64,000 bases of DNA from Plecoglossus altivelis (lineage: Eukaryota; Chordata; Actinopteri; Osmeriformes; Plecoglossidae), in the NCBI GenBank assembly GCA_036571765.1, contig BROE01000001.1:11306152-11370151 (forward strand), read 5' to 3'. Shown here in pieces: positions 59,153 to 64,000 of this stretch (position 1 is its first letter; every line of letters begins with the position of its first letter). The translations under genes and the position numbers were made by a program. The notes under the pieces were generated by a model. That model was given only the letters and a program-made list of their open reading frames with translations. It was not told the origin of the DNA and ran no database searches.

Positions 59153-59264
59153 CCAGGTGGAGTGCCCTGAGTACCCAGAGGATCTGAAGCATTGGATCAG
59201 CTATATAGCAGCCAGCAGTCAGGCCTTGAGAGCAGAGAGTGGACTAGAGGAGAAGGACAAATGA
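57674..59264 (+). CDS. them6: THEM6-like hot-dog thioesterase-family protein, copy 1
   Basis: THEM6 is a membrane-anchored ER protein of the thioesterase superfamily affecting lipid composition; enzymatic activity is not firmly established. Proposed exons: 57674-57699, 58440-58941, 59157-59264, giving 211 aa (human about 208). An N-terminal membrane helix (LLVWVLAVLLGLFCSLDVWY) is followed by the 4HBT-type hot-dog domain with HMNNARYLRECDFAR, TIRYRRAL and WDDKSFYLEQRFVS, then the last exon VECPEYPEDLKHWISYIAAS. The family start codon position in exon 2 reads CTC instead of ATG. No other ATG precedes the helix in exon 2, so I use the upstream exon ATG GAA GAG GAC whose GTAAGT donor and phase fit exactly. 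This start is inferred; the rest is firm. Confidence 0.85.
59051..59150. repeat. 10-bp GTGCGTGCGT array plus (GT)n in them6 copy 1 intron
   Basis: About eight perfect copies of the 10-bp unit lead into (GT)n and directly into the TTTCCAG acceptor of the last exon. Confidence 0.95.
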
Positions 59265-59604
59265 AGCCAGAACTGAGCAGACAGCTACCATATGTCTTAA
59301 AAGCCTCAGTGCTTATGCCAACTGCCAGTCATTCAGTATAAACGCACACACTCTCTCTCTCTCTCGTGCGCGCTCACACACAGGCGCGCGCACAAACTGG
59401 AGGTATGGAGGTCGGGATAGTGTTCGTAGTATTATTCGGGATAGTGCTCTGTTGGGAAATCGTGATGCACGTGTGCCTTTTTCTAAATGGAAATAAACAC
59501 GATATTGGTTATCGAGTGAGAACGTTTGAATTATCACCTGAATTGTTTGCAGTTTGATTTGTAGTCTAATCATGGGGAGTTTTGCAATGGATTTATTTGT
59601 TGTA

Positions 59605-59610
59605 AATAAA
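59605..59610 (+). terminator. Poly(A) signal of them6 copy 1
   Basis: AATAAA about 340 bp after the stop; another AATAAA at 59492-59497 could be used instead. Confidence 0.6.
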
Positions 59611-59943
59611 ATATTTGTTGTTGAAAGTAAATATGTTGCTTGTATGTGTTTTGCTTATATCACAAAGCCCTTTTCGGACGCCTTTATATAGGTATGGTTT
59701 GACGGTTTAAAAACTTCATTCTACAGATAGCACTCGATGTTTAGTCGGCACACACCCATTTTGCTGGAAAGAAATTAGTTAATAAGAAAGTTTTCCATGA
59801 GACATTACATTTTTTTAAAATAAATGATTAATTAATGAAAGATCGTTTATTTTTGATTTGTACATTTTATGTTTTTCTATTTTATTTGAATGTAAGAGTA
59901 ACACAAAATGTAAACGTCAGGAGAGCATATGACATGTTTCTAA

Positions 59944-60034
59944 CCAATCAGTTTTAACTTCAGTGAAGTAGCGGAAGTGAGTTCAGAAATTGATTTTACC
60001 GGCATCTTTAGCCCACCAGCTCCGGAAAGGCGCA
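59944..60034 (+). promoter_or_regulatory. Promoter and probable noncoding first exon of them6 copy 2
   Basis: CCAATCAG at 59944 is followed by sequence ending GGCGCA|GTAAGT at 60034, a strong donor. It precedes the exon 2 acceptor (CTCTCCAG at 60621) and contains no used ATG. Confidence 0.5.
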
Positions 60035-60631
60035 GTAAGTAACACTCCACACAAAATAATAAAATCCTGTCAGCTATTATTCTTTGATCTAGAAACTTAC
60101 TGCTTAATGTTTACGAGAAATGGCGGACGGCCTAGATTTATTTCGCTAGCATGTGCGCAGCATCTAGCAATCTCACCAGTAAATGCTTAGAACGATGTCG
60201 GAGATCACATTAGGTGCATTTTGTAAGCTGTACAGTTAATGTTAAAATGGCCACTCTTGCCTCCACTAAACTATAGAGTGGATGGAAAATGGCATGGATA
60301 CGTTTCTATTTGAGTCGGTTTGCAAACACTTAGAATATAGAATACGTGTTCGTCATGTCATTGATGAGGTCAACTGCACTACAGGAAATAGGCCCATCTG
60401 GTATAATGGCATAAATCCCATCAGTTGACAAAAGCATTTTTACACGTTATAAAATTGCTTTATGAATTATTAAAATCTAGATTTATAAAATCCCTACCGT
60501 TATAAGGCTCTAGAGATACCCTTCACTTGATACCACACTGGAGAGGTACAGTATTAACAATTTATTAAACCTGTCTAAGTCTCTTACTCTGAAGATAAAC
60601 CTGATCGTTTTTCCTCTCCAGTTTCACAGGG

Positions 60632-61203
60632 ATGTTGCTGTGGGTGCTTGGCGTTCTCCTCCTGCTCTTCTGCAGTCTGGATGTGTGGTACTTCCTTCGA
60701 GGGGCAGCAGTAGCCATCCAAGCCTTCTTCGAACCTCCAATAAGGGATGTTCTAAAAGAGCACATAGTCAGCGGACGTGTGCTACCCCATGATTTGGACT
60801 ACATGGGCCACATGAACAACTCCCGCTACCTGAGGGAGTGCGACTTTGCCAGATTCCACTACTACTCGCGCAACGGGATATTTAACGCCACCCGCGTACT
60901 CGGAGTCACCATGGTGGTGGGAGCCTCCACTATCCGCTATCGACGGTCCCTCGCGTTCGGGGAAGCTTTCGAGATACGGACCCGCATACTAGCCTGGGAC
61001 GAGAAGTCCTTTTACGTGGAGCAGCGCTTCGTCTCCAAGAGAGATGGCTTCATCTCCGCCATCATGCTGTGCAGGCAGAACGTGGTGCACAGCAGCCCGG
61101 AGAAGATCATGGAGTACCTGTGCAAGAGGAAGGTTAGAGAGACGAAAGGAGGCCTGAGAATGGAATGGAATGCATAGCACAGGCGCCCACGTCGTTCTGT
61201 CCT

Positions 61204-61265
<62 letters not shown>

Positions 61266-61377
61266 CCAGGTGGAGTGCCCTGAGTACCCAGAGGATCTGA
61301 AGCATTGGATCAGCTATATAGCAGCCAGCAGTCAGGCCTTGAGAGCAGAGAGTGGACTAGAGGAAAAGAACAAATGA
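60632..61377 (+). CDS. them6: THEM6-like hot-dog thioesterase-family protein, copy 2
   Basis: Tandem paralogue of the preceding gene. Coding exons: 60632-61132 and 61270-61377, 202 aa. The start ATG follows the acceptor by ten bases and gives MLLWVLGVLLLLFCSLDVWY, matching the human THEM6 N-terminal membrane anchor. The hot-dog domain has HMNNSRYLRECDFAR, TIRYRRSLAFGE and WDEKSFYVEQRFVSKRDGF. The main exon differs from copy 1 at roughly a third of residues. The last exon is identical over most of its length, with only two base changes near the end. This copy keeps the ancestral start and is probably the more typical gene. Confidence 0.93.
61208..61263. repeat. (TG)n in the last intron of them6 copy 2
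   Basis: The TG tract runs directly into the TTTCCAG acceptor, the same arrangement as in copy 1. Confidence 0.95.
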
Positions 61378-61868
61378 AGTCAGTACGATGACGAGCTACA
61401 GAACCGCACATACTCATCTCACTGCACGTCACACACGCTGAAACATCCACATTCTATTAAAAAAACAACAACCTTTGTCTTATGTGACTGTATGTTATGT
61501 GAATGAATAAGCAGAAATACTCAGGGCTGCTGCAGCTGTATATGGGTATTGAAGAATTTAGTTTTATGAAATGCATTATTTGCACTGGGAACAAGGCAGA
61601 GTTTAAGCATAATTGCTGCTGTTATATCTGTCTGACAGTTAAACTGATATGACTGAATAGCCTCTTAAGTATAAAAAAGGGATCATTTTGATGGGTACAC
61701 ATATTTATTATGCTCTCTAAATCTACTGTGGACCATTTGAAGACAGTAGGCTTTGGGATACTCTTTATGAAGAGTTGAGCCTTTCCTTGAAGTAAGCATG
61801 TGGAATATAATAATTATATTGGCATAAATGCATGCTAGTAACATTTCATTTGAGTTGCATGCTTCATC

Positions 61869-61874
61869 AATAAA
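61869..61874 (+). terminator. Candidate poly(A) signal of them6 copy 2
   Basis: AATAAA about 490 bp after the stop; an ATTAAA at about 61458 is an earlier alternative. Confidence 0.45.
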
Positions 61875-63190
61875 TTCTGCCCAAAATGATTTTAATCTAA
61901 ACTTTTAAAAGTTGGAATGGTCATTCTGCCACCTTTTACACATGAATAAGAACCAAGTCAACATTCGAATGATCTGTAGGGTCTGACTGTATGAACTTAA
62001 ATTATGTAATCAGTGTCATAGACATGGCACCCAAACGTCCCTGTTCCATAATCTGGGCAGTTCTGTTCAGTATGAAAGTATTTATCCATTGGCTTTCATT
62101 TCAAAGGGGACATCTTCCACATACTCGCATTGAGAGTGAACATAATGTATTGATTATAGTAGGAAATGTACATTCAACATATTTATTCTATTTATTTTCT
62201 AATTGTATATTGTGATACAGTTGCAGAGAGAATTCACAATGACTGACAATAAATGCGTGTCCATTCTGTAAATGCATTTGAATAAACAATGCATTTCATT
62301 CAAATGTTTATGGTTTGAAATCTGAATTTGGCGTCACCGTGTTGTAAACGGACTTGTGTGTCGTGTGTGATCCTCTTCCTTGGGAAACAGAATAAATTAA
62401 ACCTGAACATGGAGGCACGTGCTTCTTAAATTCTTTTTCCTCCAAAATAATTAATTTAGTTTAATTTAGTTTATGGCTAGTGTCGCCACCCTGTGTATGC
62501 TTGTAGGAACTGTCCTTGAGATCACCAAGTAACCTACGCCAGCATTCGGGATCAAAACAGCTACCTCCGACATCGCTAGCAATTTGCTGGCATGGGTTTC
62601 ACAGATCCACACTAGCTACAAATGTCAGAGCCTTAGGCTACTTCTTTACTTCAATGAAGAAGTGTAGCGCTAGTTAGGCCCACTTCAACTTTCACCATTC
62701 ACTTCCTGTAATCAAAACTACTGTAGTGCGATCTCAAAGGCCTCGACTGTCCTCGATAGTATTTCCGGAGTGCCAAATTTGCTTTCAGAATAAGAGCATT
62801 GTCTGAGACGTGCCAAAAATGTTAATTCGGTGGTGCAATGCGATGGCAAACATCTGCCTGAATACATTCACTCCATGTTGACATGGAGTGAATGGAGAGA
62901 AACATGTCCTTGTTTTCTCCGTATAACGAGTTGAAGGTCTTATTACTGTTGGGCGTTTCAAAAAACACTTAACAGTAAAGGCTATAGTAAAAAGCCACAC
63001 AACCTGTAAACCACATTTATAACATTATTCATACATATTCTGATAGCTCTAGCCGTCCTGAATACACGAACCTAATGAATATAGCATTTAATTTGACTGT
63101 ATTATGTGTTTCTTCCTACCTTTTGGGGACATTATGAAACCACCTGGTTTTTAAATAATAAAACTGTTTGTGTTTTGACCTTTATTTTGA
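61875..63190. other. Noncoding interval between them6 copy 2 and the TRIM gene
   Basis: AT-rich unique sequence with one strong palindrome (62865-62894); no gene seen. Confidence 0.7.
62865..62894. other. 30-bp near-perfect palindrome
   Basis: CATTCACTCCATGT, then TG, then ACATGGAGTGAATG: 14-bp arms, perfectly complementary, with a two-base centre. It can extrude as a cruciform and is a likely cloning or replication instability site. Confidence 0.9.
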
Positions 63191-63307
63191 CGTTTGTTTT
63201 TCTACAATTTCATCAACCGGAAATTATTCTTCGCTGAGGCTGGTTTCACACCACAGGCTAAACTATTTCTCTTTCGTACTGTAATCTTTACTCACAAAAC
63301 TGCGAAA

Positions 63308-63904
63308 ATGGCTCAGGCAGGGCTGTTACTTGACAAGGACCAATTCAACTGTCCAATATGCCTGGATGTATTGAAGGACCCTGTTACAATTCCTTGTGGA
63401 CACAGTTACTGTTCTTCTTGTATTAAAGGGTATTGGGACCAGGACGATTACATGGGAATTTATGGCTGTCCTCAGTGCAGGCAGACTTTCAACCCTAGGC
63501 CTTTACTCGGCCGAAACACTATGTTAGCCGACGTTGTGGAGAAGTTTTTGATGACAGGACTCCAAAGTGATCCCCCAACTCGAAGTTACGCTGGACCAGA
63601 GGATGTGGAATGCGATGTTTGTACCGGGAGCGGACGGAAAAACAAAGCTGTCAAAACGTGTCTCGTTTGTCTGGCCTCGTACTGCGAGACCCACGTACAA
63701 CCTCACTACGACTCCCCAGCTTTCAAGAAGCACAAGCTTGTCGTAGCCTCCAAGAAACTCCAGGACACTATATGCCCTCGTCACGATAAGCTGCTGGAAG
63801 TTTACTGTCGCACGGATCAGAAATGTATTTGTTACCTTTGTTTAACGGATGAACACAAAGGCCACGACACGGTTTTAGCTGAATCGGAAATGAACGAAAA
63901 ACAG
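63308..63904 (+). CDS. TRIM-family E3 ubiquitin ligase (finTRIM/TRIM25-like), first coding exon, partial
   Basis: TRIM proteins are RING-type E3 ubiquitin ligases, many in fish acting in innate antiviral immunity. This exon encodes 199 residues. The RING is at about 14-60 (CPICLDVL, CGHSYCSSCIKGYW, CPQCRQTF). B-box 1 is at about 100-140 (CDVCTG, CLVCLASYCETH). B-box 2 starts near 156 (CPRHDKLLEVYC, CICYLCLTDEHKGH). The exon ends NEKQ in phase 0, where fish TRIM first exons usually end before the coiled coil. The donor is then CAG|GCAAGT, a GC donor. The Met at 63308 is chosen because MAQAGLLLDKDQF fits the family; the open frame extends upstream without support. Coiled coil and any B30.2 domain lie beyond the window, so the subfamily is open. 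Confidence 0.9.
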
Positions 63905-64000
63905 GCAAGTTTTTTTCTGAATACAGTACAAACAAGTATTACCGCTTAAGCCCATAATAGATTATTAACAATAAGATACAACATTCAAAAAACAAAACAA

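Overview
The window is nuclear DNA from a ray-finned fish, almost certainly a teleost. The evidence is vertebrate genes with short GT-AG introns, a very dense load of (CA/GT)n, (CT/GA)n and ACAG/GGGA microsatellites, a tRNA-derived SINE with the fish-type tail, a Tc1-type terminal fragment, hAT-like MITEs and a finTRIM-like TRIM gene. I would not name a species. All gene models were built by hand from splice signals, reading frame and remembered family sequences; no alignment or search was run.

Layout. 1-19.7 kb is noncoding and dominated by simple repeats; it is either a long intron of eef1akmt4 or intergenic. The last exon of eef1akmt4 (+) is at 19775-20062. camk2n2 (-, two exons) is at 26371-27167, with an AT-rich probable 3' UTR and an upstream RE1/REST site. 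A mul1-type mitochondrial E3 ligase gene (-, five coding exons, 355 aa) is at 32707-34639. It shares a head-to-head promoter with alg3 (+, nine coding exons, 438 aa, 35514-38840). alg3 is tail-to-tail with vwa5b2 (-, 21 coding exons, 1411 aa, 40258-51192). Then come a 1.75-kb near-identical tandem duplication (52.5-56.0 kb), a gene I cannot name with three RPKS-type repeats (-, 55821-56678), two tandem them6 genes (+, 57674-59264 and 60632-61377), and the first coding exon of a TRIM gene (+, 63308-63904) cut by the window edge.

The eef1akmt4-camk2n2-alg3-vwa5b2 block matches the human 3q27 neighbourhood. The mul1-like gene fits the sister human 1p36 neighbourhood (CAMK2N1, MUL1, VWA5B1), so the window looks like a fuller version of an ancestral duplicated block. 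The genes are not a pathway: they act in translation-factor methylation, CaMKII inhibition, mitochondrial ubiquitination, ER N-glycan assembly and ER lipid metabolism.

The most interesting signals are: an AT-AC U12-type intron plus a GC-AG intron in alg3; a start codon lost in one them6 copy and apparently replaced by an upstream exon; near-identity of the last exon of two otherwise diverged them6 genes (gene conversion); an RE1 site upstream of camk2n2; the 1.75-kb tandem duplication; and a uniquely spaced perfect 16-bp hairpin at 28282-28329.
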